From: Rhodospirillales bacterium
GTDB taxonomy: Bacteria; Pseudomonadota; Alphaproteobacteria; Rhodospirillales; Defluviicoccaceae
Reading direction: 5' to 3'
NCBI GenBank assembly: GCA_025458035.1
Contig: JALOTH010000034.1
Coordinates: forward strand, 1 to 35,799
Length of the DNA: 35,799 nt
The notes beneath the pieces are model-generated. The model was not told where the DNA came from, did not search any database, and was given only the letters and a program-made list of their open reading frames with translations. A program made the position numbers and the translations under genes. This document shows positions 28,213 through 35,799 of the stretch, piece after piece. Numbering within the stretch: position 1 is the first letter of the stretch; each line of letters starts with the position of its first letter.

Positions 28213-29865
28213 CTACTCGGCGAAGCACGGGTGCAGGGATACCGGAACGTCGGGCAGGCCGCCTTCATCGACGCGGATGCGCCCGCCCTTGACCCCATCA
28301 ACGAAGGCGCGGACGACCACGGGATCGAACTGTGACCCCGCCTGCTCTTCGAGGAAGCGAAGGGCATCGTCCACCGTCCACGGCGCCTTGTAGGGTCGGC
28401 GCGTCGTCAACGCATCGAAGACATCGACGACACTCAAGATCCGCGCCGCCAGCGGGATGTCCTCGCCAGACAGTTGGCGCGGGTATCCCTGCCCATCGAA
28501 CCGCTCATGGTGGGCGGCGGCAATCTCGGCGCCGACGGAGAGATACGTCGCGCCGTCGACCATCGCCGCCGCCTGCTTCAGGATGCTTTCGCCGATTTCC
28601 GGATGCTGCCGCATCCGCTTGAACTCGCCGTCGTCGAGGCGGTCCTGTTTGCCGAGGATCGCATCGGGAATCCCGACCTTGCCGACATCGTGCAGCACGC
28701 TGGCAAGGCCGGCGAGTTCGGCGACCGCATCGGTCAGGCTGCCGGCAAAGTCACCGCGCAGGCGCAATTCGGCGATCAGCGCGCGGGTATACCCGCAGAC
28801 GCGCAGCACGTGGCGGCCGGTGGTATCGTCCTTGAATTCGGCGCACTTGGCGAGCGCGAGAACCGACGCCTGTTCGCTCCGTTTCAACTGCTCAAACAGA
28901 TAGATGTTATCGAGGCCGACGGCGGCCTCGGCACAAAACAACGCCGCCAACTCCTGCTCGAGGTCCGACAGACCGCGGTCGTGCTCCAGCAGCATGACCA
29001 CTTCGTGCCGGCTCTGGGTGCGCTGGAAGATGGTCGATCGCCGCGGCTGATGCCGGCTCTCGCCGCGGCGAAACGCCGCCTGCAAACGATCGCGGAGATC
29101 GGTTGCGGTGATCTCCGCCAGCCGCTGATGGAGGCATGCGGTAAAGCCGCCGCTCGCCGCCACGATCTGCGCCGCTTCCACCGGCTGCCCCTCGCTCCGC
29201 CAGCAGACGAGCTTGTCGTCGGTCAGTGCGAGCACGCGGCACAGGCTGTCCGGCAGCGCGGCGAGAAAGCTGGCCAGCGAGCGCAGCTTGAACAGCTCGG
29301 CGGTTTCCGCAAGGATCGCGGCGAGTCCGCGGCGGCTGCGCTCGATCGTCGTCAGATCCACGTAGGCGCGCAGCGCGGTCGTAATCATCGTGAACAGGCG
29401 CGTTGCCGTCAGCTCGGACTTTTCCCGGTAGTCATCGATGTCATACGCCAAGATAACGTCGCGTTCCGGCGCCGAGCCCGGCTGGCCGGTACGCAGGACG
29501 ATGCGCGCCAGCCGGTCTCCCCGTTCATCACGAATATGGCGGACGAGGTCGAGACCGGCGCGCTCCGTCTCCATCACCACATCGACGATGATGACGGCGA
29601 GATCATCGATTTCGGCGAGCCGCCGACGCGCCTCCGCCGCCGAATAGGCGCTGATCAGGGTCAGGCCGCGACCGCGAAACCGGTAATCGCCGAGGACCCG
29701 CGCCGTGATGCGATGCACATCCGGCTCGTCGTCGACGACCAGCACGCGCCACGGCGGCAACGCCGGCGCCGCCACTTCGCCACGCGGCGCCGTTTCCGGC
29801 GCGAACACCAGTTCATCATCGGCGGCATGCACGCACGCACCTGCGTTCCGCTGCTCCCTATTCAT
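28213..29865 (-). CDS. Response regulator with REC, DUF3369 and HD-GYP domains
   Basis: The 550-residue protein has a receiver domain at residues 38-160 (acid pocket D45/D46, phospho-acceptor D95 in VIIVDVVM, T126, K149 in YREKSEL). DUF3369 spans about 165-325 (LAALPDSLCRVLALTDDKL; HDRGLSDLEQELAALFCAEA). The HD-GYP phosphodiesterase domain is at about 335-535. Metal ligands are visible: H351, the HD pair H392-D393 in LHDVGKVGIP, H421, H452/H453, the GYP triad 460-462 in HHERFDGQGYP, and D481. HD-GYP enzymes with these residues hydrolyse cyclic-di-GMP. It is translationally coupled to the kinase gene upstream by ATGA, so the kinase is its likely phosphodonor. Confidence 0.92.
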   Translation of the reverse strand: MNREQRNAGACVHAADDELVFAPETAPRGEVAAPALPPWRVLVVDDEPDVHRITARVLGDYRFRGRGLTLISAYSAAEARRRLAEIDDLAVIIVDVVMETERAGLDLVRHIRDERGDRLARIVLRTGQPGSAPERDVILAYDIDDYREKSELTATRLFTMITTALRAYVDLTTIERSRRGLAAILAETAELFKLRSLASFLAALPDSLCRVLALTDDKLVCWRSEGQPVEAAQIVAASGGFTACLHQRLAEITATDLRDRLQAAFRRGESRHQPRRSTIFQRTQSRHEVVMLLEHDRGLSDLEQELAALFCAEAAVGLDNIYLFEQLKRSEQASVLALAKCAEFKDDTTGRHVLRVCGYTRALIAELRLRGDFAGSLTDAVAELAGLASVLHDVGKVGIPDAILGKQDRLDDGEFKRMRQHPEIGESILKQAAAMVDGATYLSVGAEIAAAHHERFDGQGYPRQLSGEDIPLAARILSVVDVFDALTTRRPYKAPWTVDDALRFLEEQAGSQFDPVVVRAFVDGVKGGRIRVDEGGLPDVPVSLHPCFAE

Positions 29866-31079
29866 GATACCGGCCCGGCAACGACGGCGCGAGGAATGAT
29901 GATGATGAATGTCGTCCCTTCGCCGACATGACTTTCGCAGCGGATCTGGCCTTCCAGTTTCCCGCGCACCAGCGTTTCGACGATGAACAAGCCGAGCCCG
30001 GTGCCACCGGCGTGTCCACTGCGGGTAAAGAAGCGCTCGAAGATCCGCGGCACGTCCTCCGGTGGTATGCCTTTGCCATCGTCGCTCAGTCGGATCTCGA
30101 TATCGCCATCGAGAGCGCGGGCGGAGATCAGGATATGGCCAGGCGCGCCGGTCGTGAACGCATGCTCGAGGGCATTGATAATCAGGTTGATGACGATCTG
30201 GGATACGGCACCCGGATAGCTGTCGAGGGCGAGATCGGGCGGGCAGTCGATGGTGATCTGGTGTGGCGTGTGCCGGAGCCGCGGGCGAAGGTTGAAGACG
30301 ATATCCTGAAGGTAGGCTTTCAGGAGGAAGCCGCGGCGGGCCTCGCTGCGTTCGTCGGCGGCGACTTGCTTGAAGCTGCGGATCAGGTCCGCCGCGCGCA
30401 TCAGGTTGCCCTGCACGAGCTTCGCTTCCTCGCCGACGGTATCAAGGAAACCCACCAGTTCCGACCGCTTCAGGCTGCCGGCATCGAGCTTCGCCGACAC
30501 ATCCGCCGCCGTCTCCGCGAGATGCGAGGCGCAGGTGATCCCGTTGCCGATGGGGGTGTTGATCTCGTGGGCGATGCCGGCGACGATATCGCCCAGCGCA
30601 GCCAGCTTGCGCGCCTCCACGAGATCATCCTCACGGCGCTTTAGGTCGGCGAGGGTGGCTTCGAGCAGCCGGCACATCGCGTGTAGCACCGCTTCGGCGT
30701 GCACCAGCGCCTGCTGGCCGTCGGGCAGCGTGACCACCAGCGGCAGCTCCCGTTCCGACGGCGGCCGGCTGAGGACGATGTGGGCCGCCTCATCGATGGT
30801 AACGCCGGCGGCGACGATGGTCGGTCGCGGCTCCAGATGCACCATCAGCGTGCGGATCGGCCGATGCAGGTAGAGCGCGTGGCCGAAGCGATGGCTGAGC
30901 TTGTCAAGGAAAGCGGTGCGTTCGACGACGCCGGCGATGCTGCCGTTCTTGTCCTTGACGATGACGCCGGGAAGATCGGGATCGGCGCGGAGCAGTTTGT
31001 CCACGTCTTCGCCGGGCGTGTCCGCATCGACCGTTGCCATGTGCAGCGGCAGGTCGGCCAGTATCGGCTTGGCAGCCAT
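29862..31079 (-). CDS. Soluble sensor histidine kinase with CBS-like N-terminal domain
   Basis: A 405-residue kinase with no transmembrane segment. Residues 1-135 look like a CBS-pair or CBS-like regulatory module (ADLPLHMATVDADTPGEDVD, DLPGVIVKDKNGSIAGVVER, RPIRTLMVHLEPRPTIVAAG, LPLVVTLPDGQQALVHAEAV). A linker helix leads to HisKA with H171 (LAALGDIVAGIAHEINTPIG). The HATPase_c domain has the N box INLIINALEHA, the G1 box DDGKGIP, the F region RIFERFFTRSG and the G2 box GGTGLGLFIVETLV. HEINTPIGNG is typical of the HisKA subgroup with long coiled dimer helices. It starts 9 bp after the mscS-like stop and overlaps the HD-GYP regulator. Confidence 0.9.
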   Translation of the reverse strand: MAAKPILADLPLHMATVDADTPGEDVDKLLRADPDLPGVIVKDKNGSIAGVVERTAFLDKLSHRFGHALYLHRPIRTLMVHLEPRPTIVAAGVTIDEAAHIVLSRPPSERELPLVVTLPDGQQALVHAEAVLHAMCRLLEATLADLKRREDDLVEARKLAALGDIVAGIAHEINTPIGNGITCASHLAETAADVSAKLDAGSLKRSELVGFLDTVGEEAKLVQGNLMRAADLIRSFKQVAADERSEARRGFLLKAYLQDIVFNLRPRLRHTPHQITIDCPPDLALDSYPGAVSQIVINLIINALEHAFTTGAPGHILISARALDGDIEIRLSDDGKGIPPEDVPRIFERFFTRSGHAGGTGLGLFIVETLVRGKLEGQIRCESHVGEGTTFIIIIPRAVVAGPVS

Positions 31080-31088
31080 GCGGTCGCG

Positions 31089-33707
31089 TCAGATGCCGTC
31101 GAGGGGCGGGCGGACGGACCGCTTCAGCAGCCGCGTCAGGTCGCTGTCCCGAGGCGACATCGCGGCGTCGGCGGCGGCGACGGCCGGCGGTACGGCCGCC
31201 GGCGGCGCCCCGGCGGATTCCGCCGCCGGTTCCAGGAGCGAAGCGGCGGGCGGCGCGGCTTCCGGCGACGGCGGTGGCGCACCGGCTGGCGACCGCAGCG
31301 CCTCGATCATCCTGTCCAAATCGCGGATATGGACATCGCTCTGCGCGTACGGGATCTCGATCCCCGCCTCGCGGAACGCCTTGTCGATGGCGAAGCGCAG
31401 TTCGCTGCTGACCGTCAAGCGCTTCTCGACGTCGCTGAGATAGGCGTAGAGGACGAAATCCAGAGAGCTGGGGCCGAAGTCAACGAAGAACACCGCCGGC
31501 TTTGGCCAGGATACGACCTCGGCGTGCGCCTCGGCACAATCCAGCAACGTCTTGCGCACTCTTTCCACGTCCGAGCCGTAGGACACGCCGATGCGGATTT
31601 CGACCCGGCCAGACTTGTCCTTATGCGTCAGGTTAAGCACCGACTGCGACAGCAGCTCCGAGTTGGGCAGGATCACCGTCGAGCGATCAAACGTCTGAAT
31701 TTCCGTGGCCCGCACGCTGATCTTCCGCACGTAGCCCTGCTGGCTGCCAACGACCACCCAGTCACCCACCTTGATCGGCCGCTCGGCCAGCAGGATCAGG
31801 CCGGAAACGAAGTTGTTGACGATGTTCTGCATGCCGAAGCCGATGCCGACCGACAGGGCGCCGGCGACGATCGCGATATTGGACAGGTCGATGCCGGCGA
31901 CGCCGATGGCGATCAGCGCGGCGACGACGACGCCGGCGTAGCCGGCCGCCGTTGCCAGCGAGTTGCGCACGCCGGCATCGAGGTTGGTGCGCGGCAACAC
32001 CCGCTGATCCAGGGTCTGGCGCAGCCGGCCGGCGATGATCAGTCCGACGGCGAAGACGAGGATGGCCGAACCGATGTCGATGAGGGAGATGTTCACGCCG
32101 CCGATGGCGAAGCCGCTGACGGCGCGGCCCAGCCAGAGGTTGAGATCGTTTTCCGGCACGCCCCAAACGAGGAGCAGAGCGTAGGCAGCAAGGCCATAGA
32201 ACAGCAGGGTCGCGGCGCCACCGAGCCAGAAGCGAAGGTTGCTGCGCTCCCGTCCGTCGAAGGCGAGGCGCCCCTCGCGGAGATGCGCGGAGCTGAGGAC
32301 CGCGATCGTTTCCTCGATGAGCCGCTTGAGGACGTAGATGACCGCCAACACCACTGCGGAGTTGAGCAACCCCTGCATGATAAAATTGCCGAGTGCCGCA
32401 TAGCCGGCGGCGATGGCGGCAATGCTGCCGAGGGCGAGGACGGCGACGCCGATGCGCAGCCCTTGGCCAATGCGCGAGGGCACGGCCGTCGCCGCTTCGG
32501 CCGACGCGGGCGGGGTGATCGCGGTCTCGGTCTCGCCGGCGGGCGCCGTCGCGGCTTCGGTCAGCCACAGGCCGGGGCGAATCAACAGCAGCAGGCCGAA
32601 CGCCAGGATCGAATCACTGAACAGGGCCCACGTCGCCTTGGTCGCCACCGACAGGTTGAGCGAGCCGGCCGAGCCGATGACCATCCGATCGAGGGCGTAC
32701 GCGGCGGCGAGGAACAGAATGGTCCGGTCGAGGCGGCGGGCGGCGCGCGCCGTCTGCGGTGTCAGCCGCCAGCCCGGATGCCTCGGCGCCAGTGCGGCGC
32801 TCGACAGCGCCGCCGTCATGATCAGGAAGATCAGCCCGATGCAAACCTGGGTGATGATGTCCGCCGCCAGCCCGGCGTTGAGCTTGAGGTCCACCTTGAT
32901 GCGAAAGTAGATGGCACCGAGCAGCACCGCGGGGATCAGTCCGTCGGCAACGGCGACGGCGAGCGCGGCGACGAGCCGGCGGGCGTAGGTCGGGTGTCCC
33001 GAGTCCTGATGCGGCCCGAGCCGGCGCACCAGCCAGCGCCGAACCGGCCACGCCGCCAGCGCGACGACGAAAACCCCGATCGTACGCCAGTCGTAAAGGA
33101 AGCCGTCCCGCTGTTCCGGCGTCAGCGCGCGATACCAGTGGACCGGCGCCAAGGCGAGGGCGTTGAGGGCGGCACCGATGCCGGCGAGGCCCTCACGCAG
33201 CGTTGCCGGCAGCAGCGGCGATGGGCTGCGCGCCAGCATGCGGGAACGGAAATCACTGCGATAGGCCTTGGAAAGCTCCTCCTGCAGGGCCTTTGCCCGC
33301 GTCGCCGCCAAGTCCGTCTGCGCCACGCGCGCCCGCGCGTCGGCAAGCGCGGCGTTCAGATCCTTGCGCTGCTTGGCGATCTCCGACGTTTCCGGCGGCT
33401 GCCCGTCGGCCGGCGGCGGCCCGAGCGCATCCAACAGCCGCTGCTGCGACAGCAGCTCGGCTTCGGTGATCTCGCGCAGTTGGGCCGCCTCGATGATGAT
33501 GGCGCGCAAGGTGTCGGCATAGGCCTGCTGCGCCCGCTTCGATCGGTCGGGTGATCTCAGATCGGCCTCGATGGCCGTGAACGCCCGCGTCCAGTCCTTC
33601 GCCGCCTCAGCCATCGAGCGCGGGCCGCTTTGCGCATCGGCGGCCACGGCAGTGAGGGCAACGACACCGATGATGACGAGGCTCGCGAGCAGCCTGTGCA
33701 GCGCCAT
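31089..33707 (-). CDS. Large MscS-family mechanosensitive channel with DUF3772-like periplasmic domain
   Basis: An 872-residue membrane protein. The signal peptide is residues 1-25 (LLASLVIIGVVALTAVAADA). A periplasmic coiled-coil segment at about 30-160 (DUF3772-like: EAELLSQQRLLDALG, AKQRKDLNAALADARARVAQ) is followed by about ten hydrophobic helices (190-600). The MscS core is near 600-770: pore helix IAIVAGALSVGIGFGMQNIV (NNFVSGLILLAERPIKVGDW), then VRKISVRATEIQTFDRSTVI and LPNSELLSQSVLNLTHKDKS. The C-terminal tail is Pro/Ala-rich. Such channels release solutes on membrane tension. It is the first gene of the tight mscS-kinase-HD-GYP set, with the transglycosylase gene 114 bp upstream. Confidence 0.9.
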   Translation of the reverse strand: MALHRLLASLVIIGVVALTAVAADAQSGPRSMAEAAKDWTRAFTAIEADLRSPDRSKRAQQAYADTLRAIIIEAAQLREITEAELLSQQRLLDALGPPPADGQPPETSEIAKQRKDLNAALADARARVAQTDLAATRAKALQEELSKAYRSDFRSRMLARSPSPLLPATLREGLAGIGAALNALALAPVHWYRALTPEQRDGFLYDWRTIGVFVVALAAWPVRRWLVRRLGPHQDSGHPTYARRLVAALAVAVADGLIPAVLLGAIYFRIKVDLKLNAGLAADIITQVCIGLIFLIMTAALSSAALAPRHPGWRLTPQTARAARRLDRTILFLAAAYALDRMVIGSAGSLNLSVATKATWALFSDSILAFGLLLLIRPGLWLTEAATAPAGETETAITPPASAEAATAVPSRIGQGLRIGVAVLALGSIAAIAAGYAALGNFIMQGLLNSAVVLAVIYVLKRLIEETIAVLSSAHLREGRLAFDGRERSNLRFWLGGAATLLFYGLAAYALLLVWGVPENDLNLWLGRAVSGFAIGGVNISLIDIGSAILVFAVGLIIAGRLRQTLDQRVLPRTNLDAGVRNSLATAAGYAGVVVAALIAIGVAGIDLSNIAIVAGALSVGIGFGMQNIVNNFVSGLILLAERPIKVGDWVVVGSQQGYVRKISVRATEIQTFDRSTVILPNSELLSQSVLNLTHKDKSGRVEIRIGVSYGSDVERVRKTLLDCAEAHAEVVSWPKPAVFFVDFGPSSLDFVLYAYLSDVEKRLTVSSELRFAIDKAFREAGIEIPYAQSDVHIRDLDRMIEALRSPAGAPPPSPEAAPPAASLLEPAAESAGAPPAAVPPAVAAADAAMSPRDSDLTRLLKRSVRPPLDGI

Positions 33708-33821
33708 GCGCGTCCCTTGTCGCGTCTAACTCTTCGTTCGGTGATCGTTATCGCAAGCCGCGGCGCGCCGGGCAACGGCCGGAAGGACGGGACGCCGCGG
33801 GCGCAGCGCTAAGCCGGAGCG

Positions 33822-34883
33822 CTAGCGGGTCTGCACCCGCTCGACGGTGCGGCCGTCCCCGCGCAGGACCGAAACGTTGCGCCCCGAAGCGGCCCTTGCC
33901 GATTTCGCCGCGTCCTGGTCCCGCTGCTGCTGCTCCCGCCATGCCTGCAGGTAGGCGACCCGCTGCTCGGTAAATGCCTTGCCGTCCTGACCAGCCTTAC
34001 CCCCGCCCGCATCCTTTGCGGTCTGTGGCCGGGTGACACGCACCACCAGTGGCGGTGTCGAAGCGCCTTTCGGCGCCGTCAGCGCCACCGTCGGCTGACG
34101 CGATCCCGGCGTGATCATCACCGGTTGCTCGGCGGTGCGCAGCCAGATCTCACGCAGCGGAATCGGCCGATCCTCCGACGGCGTCGCCGCCAGCGCCTGG
34201 CGCATCGCCTCGATGCGCTGCTCGAGCGTCAGCTGCCGGCCGGATTTCGCGTTCAGCGGTAGCAGCCGAAGCTGCCGCTGCTCGGCGGCAAGACCGCGCA
34301 GCCCGAGCCGCCGCTGATCATTCCAGGCGGCAAGCACCCGCGCCTTGTAGGGGCCGTTCAGTTCCGGAGTCGCCGAGTGATAGCGGCCGGTCGCTTCCGT
34401 CCACGAGCCCGTCTGCTGGTACAGGGTCTTGAGAAAGTCGGCGGCGTAGGCGACGTTGGTTGCGGGCTCGAACGCTTCCGTCAGATCGGAAAAGGCATCG
34501 CCGTGGTAGCGCAGATTCACCTGCATGCAGCCGACGTCGATGCTGTTGACGCCGCGCGCCTTCAGGGCGCGCACCGCCGCGATCGCCGCGCCCATGCTCG
34601 GAAAGTATCGCCCTTCGCCCTCCGCGTTGATGGTCCACGGCCAGGCGATCTTGGTCTGCCGATGCGCGTCCCAGCGCCCCGACTCCGTCAGCGCGATCGC
34701 CTGCATCAGCCGCGCCGGAATGCCTTGCTCGCGCTCCTCGCGGGCGATGGCTTGGGCGCAGAGGTCGCGCGGATCACCGAAGGAGGCGGCGTCCAGCGAC
34801 GTCGCCGTGCGCGCGGCCGAGGCCTCGTTCGCCCCGCTCAGCACACCGATCAAGGCCGCTGCCACAACCTTAAATCGCATCAC
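33822..34883 (-). CDS. Periplasmic lytic transglycosylase (SLT domain)
   Basis: The 353-residue protein has a signal peptide (about 1-23, KVVAAALIGVLSGANEASA) and a Slt-type lysozyme-like domain at about 40-190: catalytic E67 in QAIALTESGRW, GCMQVNLRYH at 118-127, ATNVAYAADFL at 141-151 and TGRYHSATP at 166-173. It would cleave peptidoglycan glycan strands to leave 1,6-anhydromuramic ends. The second half (about 200-353) is a charged, partly coiled region (QRVAYLQAWREQQQRDQDAA) with no recognised domain. It is co-directional with the channel gene after 114 bp, but whether they share a transcript is open. Confidence 0.88.
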   Translation of the reverse strand: MMRFKVVAAALIGVLSGANEASAARTATSLDAASFGDPRDLCAQAIAREEREQGIPARLMQAIALTESGRWDAHRQTKIAWPWTINAEGEGRYFPSMGAAIAAVRALKARGVNSIDVGCMQVNLRYHGDAFSDLTEAFEPATNVAYAADFLKTLYQQTGSWTEATGRYHSATPELNGPYKARVLAAWNDQRRLGLRGLAAEQRQLRLLPLNAKSGRQLTLEQRIEAMRQALAATPSEDRPIPLREIWLRTAEQPVMITPGSRQPTVALTAPKGASTPPLVVRVTRPQTAKDAGGGKAGQDGKAFTEQRVAYLQAWREQQQRDQDAAKSARAASGRNVSVLRGDGRTVERVQTR

Positions 34884-35155
34884 GCAACCTTTGGTTCACC
34901 AAGCCCGTTATAGCAGACCGCGTCATTGCCGGCACCCCCGTTCGCGAACCCGACCGCAAATTTCTTGTTCAGTTTTCGTTCGTCCGCAATACCGGCCGAC
35001 GTCGATCCCAACGCCAACGAGGGCATCGAAAGTCTCGCCGGCCCCCGTGGCGTGCCGTTTCGCCGCGGCTCGGCGCCACCCCAGACCGGAACACCGTCTC
35101 AATAGCAGGATTTTATTCCTCGACAAACCGACCCCGACCGTGTATGCATCGTGGC

Positions 35156-35659
35156 ATGAGCCTATCAGAGCGGTGGAAACAGATGGTTGACGACGACGAA
35201 ATCCTGCGTCGAAGCTGGGCGCGCTTCCGCGACCTTCCCGATGACATCCTGAAGGACTTGCCGCTGCATGTGCGCATCGCCTTCGCCGGGGCGCGCCGTT
35301 ACGACTTTGCCATCGAGCTTCTGGCGGCGGGGGTGACGGTGCCCGCCCACATCCGCTCGCCGCGCCGCCTGGTGCTGATATCCGACGACGGCGGCATGGG
35401 CGAGCCGGCGGGGCCGGTCGCCTTCGACCTGCGGGCGATCGAGCAGGACGTGCGCGCCGCCCGCCGCATCTTCATCATCAGCCAGGCGACGGAGATCGCG
35501 ATCTTCGAAGCGGCTTACACCGCCGCCGTTGCCGATCTGGCGGAGGGCGCCGACGTGGCGCTCGTCGTCGAGACGGAGCCGGAACTGGAAAGCGCCTGGG
35601 TACGGACGCTGACGTCGTTACGCAGCGCCGTCGCCGCGGCGGGGTGCAGCGCCGCGTAG
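35156..35659 (+). CDS. Hypothetical soluble protein, unrecognised
   Basis: Counted from ATG 35156 this is a 167-residue acidic Ala-rich protein. ATG 35144 would add four residues, and ATG 35183 gives a shorter form. It starts MSLSERWKQMVDDDEILRRS and has RYDFAIELLAAGVTVPAHIR, then SPRRLVLISDDGGMGEPAGP and ARRIFIISQATEIAIFEAAY. Alternating beta-strand and helix patterns (LVLISDD, IFIISQA, VALVVET) suggest a Rossmann-like alpha/beta fold. No catalytic motif or signal peptide is evident, and I do not recognise a family. Codon use is typical of the genome. It diverges from the transglycosylase across about 270 bp that show no other gene. Confidence 0.6.
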   Translation: MSLSERWKQMVDDDEILRRSWARFRDLPDDILKDLPLHVRIAFAGARRYDFAIELLAAGVTVPAHIRSPRRLVLISDDGGMGEPAGPVAFDLRAIEQDVRAARRIFIISQATEIAIFEAAYTAAVADLAEGADVALVVETEPELESAWVRTLTSLRSAVAAAGCSAA

Positions 35660-35799
35660 GGAAACCAGGCTTTCGCCACCCTTTCCTCAACAACCTCCCA
35701 CATTTGGGCCTCTTGCGAGTTGCATGACCATTATATAACGCTCATGCGTGCTGGCGGGCTCCTTCCTGGCAAGTGACATGACATGGAACCTTGCTGGCC

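Noticed and set aside
30699-33554. Plus-strand ORF of 951 codons over the kinase and channel genes
   Set aside because: It is a shadow of the MscS-type and kinase genes. Its composition is low-complexity Arg/Gly/Asp/Gln and it has no domain or start signal.
35713-35739. Promoter-like TTGCGA...TATAAC on the plus strand near the right end
   Set aside because: The spacer is only 15 bp, and a TATAAT on the other strand (35735-35730) has no -35 partner. No downstream gene is visible in the window to support either.

Overview
The window looks like a chromosomal segment of a GC-rich alphaproteobacterium, most likely of the Rhodospirillales. This is inferred from gene content and order (Mrp/ApbC, HflK-HflC, Deg protease, MiaA, IlvB-IlvH-IlvC; Ffh-RpsP-RimM-TrmD-RplS followed by LeuC-LeuD-LeuB-Asd), from a circularly permuted two-piece tmRNA of the alphaproteobacterial type, and from ThyX as thymidylate synthase. 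No database search was possible, so genus is not claimed.

Layout. (1) 1-1260: a small accessory patch with the frameshifted 3' end of an IS110-type transposase gene, an orphan HicB-like antitoxin gene and two weak small ORFs in visibly AT-richer DNA. (2) 1301-3869, minus strand: permuted ssrA, then sspB (the ClpXP adaptor for SsrA-tagged proteins) about 40 nt downstream, then a class I fumarase gene. thyX diverges from ssrA, followed by a small secreted PA14-domain protein. (3) 5606-10606: mrp/apbC facing away from an hflK-hflC-degP-like block for membrane and envelope protein quality control. (4) 10612-13495: a DUF1015 protein, an endonuclease/exonuclease/phosphatase-fold protein and a C-terminally truncated miaA. 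(5) 13688-17221: ilvB-ilvH-ilvC, preceded by a leader region with possible attenuator-like features. (6) 17283-25404, minus strand: nine co-directional genes, ffh-rpsP-rimM-trmD-rplS-leuC-leuD-leuB-asd, joining SRP and ribosome maturation to leucine and aspartate-family amino-acid synthesis. (7) 25752-28132: an XRE regulator, a SpmA-SpmB fusion membrane protein and a small basic protein. (8) 28213-34883, minus strand: lytic transglycosylase, large MscS-type channel, soluble histidine kinase with a CBS-like N-terminus, and a REC-DUF3369-HD-GYP response regulator. The last three are tightly packed. (9) An unrecognised small protein gene and a featureless right edge.

The two clusters most worth following are the ssrA-sspB pair, where the tag RNA and the adaptor that reads the tag are neighbours, and the mscS-kinase-HD-GYP cassette, whose architecture suggests a link from membrane tension or envelope state to cyclic-di-GMP turnover. 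The truncated miaA and the region between it and ilvB are the clearest anomalies among otherwise ordinary housekeeping genes.
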